Assembly (NCBI GenBank): GCA_023423895.1
Contig: JAFAER010000005.1
Location: 62,001-126,000 of the forward strand
DNA from: Pseudomonadota bacterium
Lineage (GTDB): Bacteria; Myxococcota_A; Polyangia; Polyangiales; Polyangiaceae
DNA length: 64,000 nt
Direction of reading: 5' to 3'
In this document: piece by piece, positions 16,681 to 25,473 of the stretch
How the letters are laid out: every line of letters starts with the position of its first letter
How positions within the stretch are numbered: position 1 is the stretch's first letter
Position numbers and translations under genes: made by a program
The notes under the pieces: generated by a model
Seen by the model: the letters and a program-made list of their open reading frames with translations, nothing else
What the model was told of the DNA's origin: nothing
Database searches by the model: none

Positions 16681-17562
16681 TCAGCTTTTCCGAGTCGTTC
16701 GCCTGGTGCTGCTTCCCTCGATGAAGCGCCGGAAGATCTCCGCCGCGGCCTCGGCGTGCGTCTCCAGGAGCAAGTGCCCGCCGTCGAGGACATGGCACTC
16801 CATCCGCGGCAGATCTTGCATCCAGGACACCGTCTCCGCGATGTCGAAGAAGATGTCGTGACGGCCCCACACCATGACCGCGGGCGGCTGCCTCTCGGCG
16901 AGGAACCGTCCGATCGCGTCGAAGCGCGCTGCGTAGTTCCCGTAGTCGGCGATCAGCGCGCGTTGGGTCTCGCGCCTGCCCGGCAGACACATGATCCGCC
17001 AGTCTTCTTCCCATCCGGCCGCGGCCACTCGTGCAGCCACGTCGGCCGGAACGCCGGAGATGTACTGGTCACGCGTCCCTTCGAAGGTGAGATGTGCGGT
17101 GGCGGCAGCTTCGTTCCGCGCGTCCGGATGCGACCAGTAAGCCATCGTGTCCTTCCATTGCGGCCCGAAGCCCGACCGATGTGCATTTGCATTCTGCACG
17201 ATGAAGCCGAGGACGGACTCGGGCTGCTCCATGGCCACGTGGAAGCCGACCGGCGCCCCGAAGTCGTGCAGATAGATGAATCGCGGCCCAATCCGCAAAT
17301 GGGACAAGAGCTCGAGAATCGAATCACCGATCGCTTCGAACGATGGTTTCGGCAAGGGCTCCGATGCGCCGAAGCCCGGCAAGTCGGGCGCGATCACGTA
17401 CGAGACCTCCGCCAACGTCGGGATGACGTCGCGGAACGTGTTCGCCGAGCTCGGGAATCCGTGCAGCAAGAGGAGTGCTGGAGAAGATGGATCGCCGGCC
17501 GTGACGAAAGAGAGCTCGGTCCCGTCCGAGACACGCATGCGCTTGCGATCCAGGCTCTTCAT
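16681..17562 (-). CDS. Alpha/beta hydrolase, epoxide hydrolase/haloalkane dehalogenase-like
   Basis: A 293-residue alpha/beta hydrolase. HGFP (34-37) forms the oxyanion region. The nucleophile elbow is HDFGAP with Asp100, the Asp-nucleophile arrangement of epoxide hydrolases and haloalkane dehalogenases, which usually have HDWG; here Phe replaces Trp, a halide-binding position in dehalogenases, so epoxide hydrolase or a related activity is favoured. The acid is probably Asp236 (WGRHD) and the base His263 (GGHLLLETH). A cap region rich in Trp and Tyr lies between. No signal peptide, so cytoplasmic. A truncated relic of this gene lies at 12622-12693. Confidence 0.88.
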   Translation of the reverse strand: MKSLDRKRMRVSDGTELSFVTAGDPSSPALLLLHGFPSSANTFRDVIPTLAEVSYVIAPDLPGFGASEPLPKPSFEAIGDSILELLSHLRIGPRFIYLHDFGAPVGFHVAMEQPESVLGFIVQNANAHRSGFGPQWKDTMAYWSHPDARNEAAATAHLTFEGTRDQYISGVPADVAARVAAAGWEEDWRIMCLPGRRETQRALIADYGNYAARFDAIGRFLAERQPPAVMVWGRHDIFFDIAETVSWMQDLPRMECHVLDGGHLLLETHAEAAAEIFRRFIEGSSTRRTTRKS

Positions 17563-17728
17563 CGTTGGACGCCTCCGTCGTGGTGCCGTCGACGATACGC
17601 GTTCTCTGCCGTGGCGCTGTGATGATCCGCGATCTGCGGCCGGTATGTCTCCGCGCTCCAGTGCAAGGCCGCGCCGGGCCGTCTGCTCGGTTCGTTTCGG
17701 TGATACGTGAGCGACGGGATGGGCACGC

Positions 17729-18967
17729 TCAACGACCGATCGGAAGCACCGCCCTTGCCGTCGTACCTCCGCGATCGTTCCGGCTCAGCTCGAGAGATCC
17801 GCCATGGGCCCTGGCGATGCTCCGGCCGATCGCGAGGCCGAGACCGTAGCCGCCACTCGCGGTGCGAGCAGCGTCGCCGCGCACGAAGCGGTCGAAGACG
17901 CGCGGGAATAGGTCGTCCGGGATCCCTGGACCTGCGTCCGAGACGCGAACCTCGAGGTTCTTGCCGCTCCGTGTGACAGCGACGTCGATCTCCGCCGGGA
18001 TGCCGTGACGGACGGCATTGTCGATCAAGATGCCCACGAGGCGCCGGAGCTGCGAAGGGTCGGCGCGGACCTCGACACCTTCGGAGCCCGTCAGCACGAG
18101 GCGGCTGCCTCTCTCCTCGGCGATTGGTCCGAAGCCCTCGACGGTCTCCTCGAGGAGGTCTTCGAGATCGAACGTCACGCGCGACAGCGAGAGACCCACC
18201 GCGTCGGATCGCGCGAGGTAGAGGAGGTCACCGACGAGCAACCCCAGCTCCGCCGCCGTCCGGCCGATGACGGCGAGCGACGCCTTCATCGTCGCGACGT
18301 CGGGCTCGCCGTCGAGAGGGACCTCGGCGTGAGTCTGGATGATCGACAGCGGCGTGCGGAGCTCGTGGGATGCGTCCGCCATGAAGATACGCTGCTGTTC
18401 GAACGCGTTCCGGACGGGCACGAGCGATTTCCCGGCCATGACCCAACCTGCGCCGAGCGATCCGAGCAGCGCCAGCGGAAGGACCAGCAGGAGGCCGCGA
18501 CGGAACGCTGCGAGGTCGCGCGCGAGATCGGCCGCGCGTCGCGCGACGACGACCACCCCATCGTGACCGTCGACAGTGATCGGATCGCGACGGATGAGGA
18601 CGACACCGCTCCCGCTGCCGGAGAGCTCCCGCGGCGGCCCCGTCGGCGTGACGTCGATGCCGGCGCGCGCCAGCGGCCGCCCGTCCATGCTCCATACGCT
18701 CGCACCGACCACGCCGAGCGTGTCCTCGAGCTCCTCGAACTCCTCGACGTGCTCTGTCTGCCCGACGGCGAGCCCCGACACGTCGCTTCGGACGTTCTCG
18801 AGCACGCTGCGGATCGCGAGGTCGTGGGCGGAGTCGAACGCCGCGTGCAGGGCGTGGCGAACGTACAGATACGCGCCGCAGCCGGAGCTCACGAGCAGCA
18901 CGGCGCAGAGGGCGGCGAACCGGAAAGCGAGGCCCGTTCGTGCGCGCGAGACGGGATCACGCGACAA
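17729..18967 (-). CDS. Sensor histidine kinase of two-component system
   Basis: About 412 residues from a TTG at 18967, which overlaps the response regulator gene by 11 bp; no ATG is placed better and the open frame further upstream lies inside the regulator. TM1 is at about 12-36 and TM2 at about 158-177, with a ~120-residue periplasmic sensor between. The HisKA phospho-acceptor is His201 in FMADASHELRTPLS. The ATPase has the N box (NAVRHG, ~317), G1 (DAGPGIPDD, ~344) and G2 (GGYGLGLAI, ~372). A kinase of the OmpR-partner type; the signal is unknown. The regulator gene is first and the kinase follows on the same strand. Confidence 0.9.
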   Translation of the reverse strand: MSRDPVSRARTGLAFRFAALCAVLLVSSGCGAYLYVRHALHAAFDSAHDLAIRSVLENVRSDVSGLAVGQTEHVEEFEELEDTLGVVGASVWSMDGRPLARAGIDVTPTGPPRELSGSGSGVVLIRRDPITVDGHDGVVVVARRAADLARDLAAFRRGLLLVLPLALLGSLGAGWVMAGKSLVPVRNAFEQQRIFMADASHELRTPLSIIQTHAEVPLDGEPDVATMKASLAVIGRTAAELGLLVGDLLYLARSDAVGLSLSRVTFDLEDLLEETVEGFGPIAEERGSRLVLTGSEGVEVRADPSQLRRLVGILIDNAVRHGIPAEIDVAVTRSGKNLEVRVSDAGPGIPDDLFPRVFDRFVRGDAARTASGGYGLGLAIGRSIARAHGGSLELSRNDRGGTTARAVLPIGR

Positions 18968-19625
18968 CGCGATACCCCATTCCGTGAACGGTCTCGATGA
19001 CGCTGCCGCGCCCCTCCGCCGCCAGCTTGCGTCGAAGGTTCTTGATGTGCGCACGCACGACCTCGGGAGCGACCGCGGCGTCCATGCTCCATGCCGCGTC
19101 GACCAGCTGCGCATGCGTGAGCAGCCTCCCCGGATGACGGAGGAGAGCCGTCAGGATCGTCAGCTCCTTCGCGCTGAGGACGATCTCGGTGTCGCCGCGG
19201 GTCACACGTCCGCTGGCGAGGTCGAGCACGACGTCGCCCGCGCGTAGGAGATTGGTCCGCGTCGCGGCGCTCCGCCGGGTGAGCGCGCGCGTTCGGGCGA
19301 GGAGCTCCACGAACGCGAACGGCTTCACGAGGTAGTCGTCGGCGCCTGCGTCGAGGCCTTCGACCCGATCCTCGACCGCGTCGCGCGCGGTGAGCAGGAG
19401 GATGGGCGTGTTCGCGCCTCGCGCTCGAAGCGTTCGGCACACGGAGAGGCCATCCAGCTTCGGGAGCATGCGGTCGAGCACGATCGCGGCGTAGGGATTC
19501 GAGCTCGCGAACGTGAGCGCGCTCTCACCGTCGCTGCAGGCATCGACGACGAAGCCGTGTTTCTGCAGTCCGTCGGTGAGGGCGCGTGAGAGCTCGAGCG
19601 CGTCCTCGACGAGAAGAAGCCGCAT
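18957..19625 (-). CDS. OmpR/PhoB family response regulator
   Basis: A 222-residue response regulator. The receiver domain shows the acidic VED pair near residues 6-8, phospho-acceptor Asp51 (IVLDRMLP), Thr79 and Lys101 (LVKPF). The C-terminal winged helix carries LSAKELTILTALLRHPG and the recognition helix VVRAHIKNLRRKL, ending ETVHGMGYRVV as in OmpR/PhoB proteins. The ATG at 19625 is chosen because it begins directly with the first receiver strand; an in-frame ATG 48 bp upstream adds a non-conserved tail. The gene overlaps its kinase partner by 11 bp and diverges from an outer-membrane barrel gene 85 bp away, a plausible target. Confidence 0.93.
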   Translation of the reverse strand: MRLLLVEDALELSRALTDGLQKHGFVVDACSDGESALTFASSNPYAAIVLDRMLPKLDGLSVCRTLRARGANTPILLLTARDAVEDRVEGLDAGADDYLVKPFAFVELLARTRALTRRSAATRTNLLRAGDVVLDLASGRVTRGDTEIVLSAKELTILTALLRHPGRLLTHAQLVDAAWSMDAAVAPEVVRAHIKNLRRKLAAEGRGSVIETVHGMGYRVVA

Positions 19626-19710
19626 GGCGACCAATCTACGCGCGCTGTGACGGAAGCGGAAAACCGGGAGCATTCACGAGATTTTCACGTTCGGACCCGA
19701 TGATGACGTC

Positions 19711-21135
19711 GTGGCGCTGAATCATCGCTCCGGGTCCGTCTTCCTCTGCCTCTGGACCCTCGGAGCGGCCGTCCTTGGATCGCGGACGAGCTTGGCGGAC
19801 GAGCCGCCTCCCGGGAGCGCACGGCCGCAGGGGCTCCCAGCTTACGTGTCGGACCAGAGACGGATGAGCGATGCGGATGCCGCGAAGAAGCGAGAGGGCT
19901 TCTTCGTCACGGGCATACCGTTCTTCAGCTCCGATCCCCTCAATGGAGTCGGCGGCGGCGCGACCGGCTACCTCCACTACAACGGAGACCGCTCCGACCC
20001 GTTCTTCGCCTACACGCCGTATCGAGCTCGGCTCGGCGTTAAGGGCGAGTACACGACCGGAAACGCGGCCGCCGCCGCGTTGAAGCTCGACGTCCCGTTC
20101 GTGGCAGACACAGCCTGGCGCTTGAAGGTCGACGGCAAGTACGAGAGCACTCCGAACAACCTCTATTTCGGGCTGACGGAGCGCTCGCTCGCTCCGTTCC
20201 CCGACGGAAAGTACTCGACGTACGCGCGGCGGATGTCGACGGCACGCGCGGGCGGCATGGGCGAGGCGCCGGTCGTCGCCGACAACCTGAGGCACTTCTT
20301 CCAGGAGAAGGAGTGGATGCTGAACATCAAGGGCGAGCGCGTCCTCTTCGACGGCAACTGGCGCGTCCTCGTAGGCTACGAGATCCAGCATCTCTCGTAC
20401 GGCACGTACGAGAACGTCCTCGTCGACGCGACTGATCCGGCTACGGGTGGGACGGTCCGTCTTCCCAACGGGCATTCCTTGCTTAGGCAGGACGCAGAGG
20501 CCGGGCGCGTCTTCGGGCTCGGCGGCGGGCGTGTGTCGCTCGTGCAGCTATCGCTCATGTACGACACCCGAGACTTCGAGCCCGATCCGTATCGAGGTCT
20601 CTTCGTCGAGCTCGCGAACGAGCACTCCGCCAGGTACACCGGCTCGGAGTTCACGTTTCACAAGTTTCTGTTCCAGGCGCGGCACTACCTTCCTATTGCG
20701 CCGAAGGTCCTCAGACGCACGCTCCTGGCGACGAGGATCGGGTACGGCACGATCCTCGGCGGAGAGGCGCCGTTCTTCGAGTACCAGGACCAGTGGAGCG
20801 CGGAAGGGAGCATTCGCGCCCTCGGCGGATCTCAGACGCTGCGCGGATTCAAGGCGAACCGCTTCCTCGGGCGCACCGTCGGCTTCGTGAGCACCGAGCT
20901 CCGCCACCGCTTCGCCGACTTCGACGCGCTCGGCCAGAACCTGACGCTGACAGTCGCGCCGTTCCTCGATCTCGGATCCGTGGGCGACGAGGTCCTGGTG
21001 GTCGCACCGACGGTCCGAGCCTCTGCCGGAGCGGGGCTACGCATTGGCTGGAACCGCTCGACCGTCATCGTCGCCGACGCGGCCTTCTCGCGAGAAGACG
21101 CCCAGTTCTTCGTCAACTTCAACCAGAGCTACTGA
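19711..21135 (+). CDS. Omp85/BamA-like surface antigen (D15-type) without POTRA domains
   Basis: A 474-residue exported barrel protein with a GTG start and a signal peptide ending near LADEPP. The segment FFVTGIPFFSSDPLNGVGGGATG resembles the start of the barrel in POTRA-less Omp85-related proteins. Many alternating aromatic/hydrophobic strands follow, and SQTLRGFKANRFLG near residue 372 is the lid-loop RGF motif of the Omp85 superfamily. The C-terminus is FVNFNQSY, aromatic as expected for a barrel. There is no POTRA region and the N-terminal linker is short. The gene is divergent from the response regulator/kinase pair and may be regulated by it. Confidence 0.88.
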   Translation: MALNHRSGSVFLCLWTLGAAVLGSRTSLADEPPPGSARPQGLPAYVSDQRRMSDADAAKKREGFFVTGIPFFSSDPLNGVGGGATGYLHYNGDRSDPFFAYTPYRARLGVKGEYTTGNAAAAALKLDVPFVADTAWRLKVDGKYESTPNNLYFGLTERSLAPFPDGKYSTYARRMSTARAGGMGEAPVVADNLRHFFQEKEWMLNIKGERVLFDGNWRVLVGYEIQHLSYGTYENVLVDATDPATGGTVRLPNGHSLLRQDAEAGRVFGLGGGRVSLVQLSLMYDTRDFEPDPYRGLFVELANEHSARYTGSEFTFHKFLFQARHYLPIAPKVLRRTLLATRIGYGTILGGEAPFFEYQDQWSAEGSIRALGGSQTLRGFKANRFLGRTVGFVSTELRHRFADFDALGQNLTLTVAPFLDLGSVGDEVLVVAPTVRASAGAGLRIGWNRSTVIVADAAFSREDAQFFVNFNQSY

Positions 21136-21230
21136 AGTCCCAGGCGCCGAAGGTCGGAGCCAGCATGGCGCGCCCCCCCGCAGGAGCCGCCACCGACGGT
21201 GACCCCGACCACGGCCTCACCGCAACGAGC

Positions 21231-24200
21231 TCACCTCGCGCGACGACGCCTCGTGACGAGCGACAGCGCGGCGAGCGCAAGGCCGCCGAGCCCGGTGATG
21301 CCGCTCGAGGGCGCCGGCGCAGACGCCGCACGGCAGCCGCCGCCGCCGCTGCTCGCGTCGACATCCAACGGGCCGTTGGCGGGCAGGGCATCGGTGCTCG
21401 TGCCACCATCCGCGCCCGGCGCCGGCGGAGCGGTCGGATCCGGATCTTCGCCTGGCTTCGGCGCGCCCGCATCCGGGCCCGAACCTGGGGAAGCCTCAGG
21501 CTCGACCACGACATCGACCGTGTCGGCCGCCGAGGCCGGGCCCTCGTGCACCTCGAGCTCGAACGTGAGCTTCGTCTGGGCCGTCACCACCGGCGCAGTG
21601 AACGTCGGCTTCGTCGCGCTCGACGACGAGAGCGTCACCGCCGGGCCGTCCGTCTGCGTCCAGACGAGCGTGATCGCGCCGCCGGCGTTCGCCGGATCCG
21701 CGGACCCGTCGAGCGTCACGAGCGCTCCGCTCTTCACCTTCTGATCGGCTCCAGCGTTCACCGCCGGCGAATACGTGCACACGCCGTCTTCCGCCGGGCG
21801 CGACGCGAACGGCGTGTTCGTCGCTCCGGCGAGCGTGATGTCGTCGATCTCCCAGCCATAGGCGCCCGAGGCATCGTCGGTGCCGATACGGAAGCGGAGC
21901 TTGATGCTCTTGTTCGCGAGCGCAGTGCCGAAGTCGAGCGTCTCCGTCGTCCGCGCGGGCCAGCCGGCGCTCTGCCCGACGTAGCCCTGGCGGCCCTTCA
22001 AGACGTTCGTCGCCCCCCCGCCGCTGAAGTCGCCGATCGTGCCACCATACTGCGGACTCGAGAACGTCGAGGCATCGACCCACTCGCCGCCGTCGACCGA
22101 GACCTCCACGACAGCGCCGTCGTAGGCCTGTCCGTCGAGCTCGAACTCGTACCGATGCGAGAAGGTCACCGAGAAGGGCGCCGCGCCGACGGTGATGGCG
22201 GGCGACTCGAGCGCCGTATCGGAGGGAGCGCCGAAGTCCACGCCGTGCCACGCCCGGGCGCCCGGCACGATGGCCTCGCGCTTCCAGATGGAGCTCGCGA
22301 GCGTGCGGTCGTCCAGATCTTTCGCCGTCCAGGTCGTCGTGCGGCCCTCGACGTCGTCGACGTTCGAAGACGCGGGCTTCTCGTCGACGTTTGCGTGCTC
22401 GACGCGCTCGACGACGGTCGTCGGGGTGCACGACGACGACGACGAGAGCTCCACCCTCAGGTCGAGCGCGATCGGGGCCGCCGAGGGCGCGACCGCGACC
22501 TCGAAGACGACGTCGGTGGATGCGAACGGCGCAAGCGCCGGCACGGTCAGCGTCGTCCCCTTCGGGAACGTCGTCCCGGCGAGGTTGCTGGTCACGGTCA
22601 GCACGCCGTCCGTGAGCGGAGCGTGCCCACTGTTCGCGACGCGGACGACGACGCGTCCCGTCTCGCCGCTGTCGATGTAGCCGTCGGAGTCGCACGAGAC
22701 GACGGCATCGTCGACGATCACAGACTCGATGGACGCGATGGGCTTCACGTCGAAGCTCTCGACGACGCCTGCGAACGTCGTCGAGTCGCGCGAGGCCGAG
22801 ACCGCGCAGGTCCCTGCCCCGCGACGAGCGAACGCGGCGACGAGCGCGTCGAAGTCTGCCGTGTCGGCCGCTGCTGCGACGGCGAGGATCGCGTCGCGCT
22901 GCTCCGTGAAGGTCGGCAGCGCAGGCGCGAGCTTCATACCGCCGACGACGTACCTGGCCATCCGCGTCCGGGCTTCGTCGAACGAATACGCCGGGGCCGC
23001 GCCCGTGGCGCGCTTCTGGAGGGCGACGTATGCCTCGAACAACATCGAGCCCCAGACCTCGCCGGCGTTGTGGACCTGCGAGTTCGGGGCCGAGCTCGGG
23101 TTCGTCGGCACGCTCGGGAGCGCGACGCCGTCCGAGATGTGCTTGAACGTGAGCCCGTTCTTCGCAAAGTCGGTCGAATACGGAAGACGCCGGATACCGA
23201 AATAGCCAGGATCGTTCGAATATCGTGCGGCGGCATATTGCGAGACCGCAAACGCGCCCGCCAGATCATCGGCCGGGCGAAGCATCATGTGCAGCGCGAC
23301 GAAGTCGCCCCAACCTTCGCCCTGAGCCCTGCACTGCTGAGACGAGCACTCGACGAGGCGGTTGTGGAGATAGTGCCCCCACTCGTGCGCCACGATCGTG
23401 GCGTCGAGGGCGCTGTCGCGACTCGCGACGTACTCGCGTGAAAGTGTCGCCGTGACGGCGCCGCCGGCGAGCGCAGCTTTTAGCGAGTTGCCGTCGACCT
23501 GCGAGATCCCCAGGGTCGGGATCGTGATGGCAGGAGTCGTCGGCGGCACCTCGTCGCCGAGGCTCGTCTGCACCTCGGGCGAGTTGGAGGCGATGATCAC
23601 ACCGATCGCCCCTGCGTTCTGTGCGTTGTACGCTTTGCGCCGGAACGTACAGTTGCCGCGATCGGCGAGCACGATCGTCCCGGCAACGCCGTTCGTGATG
23701 GGCTCGCACGCGTCGGTCTGCGAGAAGACACCGTCGTTCGCGAGCGTCACCGTGCCGGCGACGTTGAAGGCCGACGGGCCGAACGAGGCGAACACCACGC
23801 TGCGCGCTCCCCCGGGAGCAAGCGTCAGTCCGCCCGCCGCGGGTGGATCGAAGACGTAGAACTGAAGGCGCGGAGACACGCCGTCGTCGGGCGTCTGCGC
23901 GTTCGCGTTGTTCCGCGACCCGCTGGCGTATGCGTCCTGGACCTCGACCCGCAGCGCGTCGCCCTCCCTGCCGCCGCGTCCGTAGTTGCTCGCTTGCGCG
24001 TTGCCTGCGGTTTCGTCGAAGCCCTTGTCGTACCACTCGTCGTGCAGCCAGTTGGTGATGTAGAAGGCCGACGTCACCGCCGCCATCTTCTGGTCGTTCG
24101 TCGCCACCGGCTCGAGCGAGGTGTCGTAGGCGCGGTCGAAGACTCCCGGCGCGGTGACGCTGGCGCGGAGGTCACCTGCCGAGAAGCCGTCGGGCAATCC

Positions 24201-25319
24201 GTCGTCGATGTAAGCATCGGCGTTGTTGCCGCGGGTCTCGGTCGCTCCCGGCGCAAGCCACGGGTCGCGGTGGACGTTGAAGCCGTCGATCGTGATCAGC
24301 GACGGCGCGGCGTACGACAGCGGCAGGCGGCTGGGAGCACTCGCAGGGTATGGAGTGAAGTCCGCGACCGGCCCGTCCATCGGTCGATGGGGCGGCGTCG
24401 GATCGGCGAACACCCGATAGGTGAAGTCGGCGTGCTGCGTGAGATCCGTCCGGCGCAGGACGCGTCCGTCGTCGGCGGCGACGATGAGCGCGTAAGCGTC
24501 GTCGCTCGGCGTGGCGGCCGCCTGCGCGAAGATCTCGACCTTGTACGCCGGGACGAGGCGCTCGCCGACCGGGAAATAGACGCGACGCGCGCGCGCAGGC
24601 CGGACGAGGCGCACGCCGAGGTCACGCGACGCCGCGCTCCTGGAGAGGACGAAGGATCGGTACTCCCCTTCCCCGCCCCCGTTCGTGGGCCGCGCGTCCG
24701 AGGCAGCGAGGTCGGCTCCCGTGAGCGACGTGCCGTAGAGGTTGTCGATCGCGCGCGCGATCGCGTCGGTGCCGTCGAGCGCGAACCTCCCGAGCTTCCC
24801 GCTCGCGAACCCGGCCGGATGCAGACTGCCGCCGACGACGACGAGCGAGAGGCCCCGATCCATGAGGACCTTGGCGTCGCGCTCGAGCACGTCGATGCCG
24901 CCTACCTTCTGCCGCATGACGACCAGCACGGCGCCGCTTCCGTCGTCTCGCACCTGCGTGGCGCGTGCGCTCGCGACCGCCTCGCGCGAGAGCTTGTACC
25001 GTGACGCGAGGCTCTCGAGATGTGCCCGCGCGGCGAGCTCGGGCGTGGTCGTCCGCTTGCGAACGACGTTCGTGCGCGCTCCCCACAGGAACGTCGGCGT
25101 CCCGCTCGCTCCGTCGGTCGAAGAGACGAACGCGCGCGGCGCCGTACCGGAGACCGCGGCGAGCGGCAAGGCGGCGTCTGCCGGCGGACCTGGGGGCGTT
25201 CGAGCGCCGGATTTGGCGCTCGAGCCGACATCATCTGAGGCGACTCCCCCACACCCCGCAAGAACCAACAATCCGAGAGCAGTGACACGACGCGTGCAGC
25301 GGGAGGTGACTTTGGGCAT
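21231..25319 (-). CDS. M36 (fungalysin-type) metalloprotease with PA domain and MYXO-CTERM-like tail
   Basis: A 1362-residue secreted protease. It begins with a textbook lipobox (VLAGC, Cys23). An N-terminal propeptide region (about 90-330) precedes the catalytic domain. A protease-associated insert is at about 540-625 (VLADRGNCTFRRKAYNAQNA). The zinc motif is HEWGH, residues 645-649, and the third ligand is probably Glu668 in GEGWGDF. After residue 850 come CARDB/PKD-like beta domains. The tail has a Cys in SGGGGCRAA, a Pro/Ala linker, a hydrophobic helix (ITGLGGLALAALSLV) and TRRRRAR, the pattern of MYXO-CTERM sorting signals. A lipobox and a sorting tail in one protein is unusual. Confidence 0.92.
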   Translation of the reverse strand: MPKVTSRCTRRVTALGLLVLAGCGGVASDDVGSSAKSGARTPPGPPADAALPLAAVSGTAPRAFVSSTDGASGTPTFLWGARTNVVRKRTTTPELAARAHLESLASRYKLSREAVASARATQVRDDGSGAVLVVMRQKVGGIDVLERDAKVLMDRGLSLVVVGGSLHPAGFASGKLGRFALDGTDAIARAIDNLYGTSLTGADLAASDARPTNGGGEGEYRSFVLSRSAASRDLGVRLVRPARARRVYFPVGERLVPAYKVEIFAQAAATPSDDAYALIVAADDGRVLRRTDLTQHADFTYRVFADPTPPHRPMDGPVADFTPYPASAPSRLPLSYAAPSLITIDGFNVHRDPWLAPGATETRGNNADAYIDDGLPDGFSAGDLRASVTAPGVFDRAYDTSLEPVATNDQKMAAVTSAFYITNWLHDEWYDKGFDETAGNAQASNYGRGGREGDALRVEVQDAYASGSRNNANAQTPDDGVSPRLQFYVFDPPAAGGLTLAPGGARSVVFASFGPSAFNVAGTVTLANDGVFSQTDACEPITNGVAGTIVLADRGNCTFRRKAYNAQNAGAIGVIIASNSPEVQTSLGDEVPPTTPAITIPTLGISQVDGNSLKAALAGGAVTATLSREYVASRDSALDATIVAHEWGHYLHNRLVECSSQQCRAQGEGWGDFVALHMMLRPADDLAGAFAVSQYAAARYSNDPGYFGIRRLPYSTDFAKNGLTFKHISDGVALPSVPTNPSSAPNSQVHNAGEVWGSMLFEAYVALQKRATGAAPAYSFDEARTRMARYVVGGMKLAPALPTFTEQRDAILAVAAAADTADFDALVAAFARRGAGTCAVSASRDSTTFAGVVESFDVKPIASIESVIVDDAVVSCDSDGYIDSGETGRVVVRVANSGHAPLTDGVLTVTSNLAGTTFPKGTTLTVPALAPFASTDVVFEVAVAPSAAPIALDLRVELSSSSSCTPTTVVERVEHANVDEKPASSNVDDVEGRTTTWTAKDLDDRTLASSIWKREAIVPGARAWHGVDFGAPSDTALESPAITVGAAPFSVTFSHRYEFELDGQAYDGAVVEVSVDGGEWVDASTFSSPQYGGTIGDFSGGGATNVLKGRQGYVGQSAGWPARTTETLDFGTALANKSIKLRFRIGTDDASGAYGWEIDDITLAGATNTPFASRPAEDGVCTYSPAVNAGADQKVKSGALVTLDGSADPANAGGAITLVWTQTDGPAVTLSSSSATKPTFTAPVVTAQTKLTFELEVHEGPASAADTVDVVVEPEASPGSGPDAGAPKPGEDPDPTAPPAPGADGGTSTDALPANGPLDVDASSGGGGCRAASAPAPSSGITGLGGLALAALSLVTRRRRAR

Positions 25320-25473
25320 TGGGCCTCACGGTACTCCGAAGCGCAACTTCAGAGAGCCCAAAGAACGGCCTCGCGACGGAAGTCTTCACGGTCGAGCTAC
25401 GAAGAGACCAGCGCGGGAGACACATGCGCGGGCGCGCATGCGTGCTCCGCGCGGCCACGCCACGGCGCTTGCC

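Noticed and set aside
17729..19114. Longer ATG start for the histidine kinase
   Set aside because: The first ~49 residues would lie inside the response regulator gene; the TTG at 18967 gives a normal start just before TM1.
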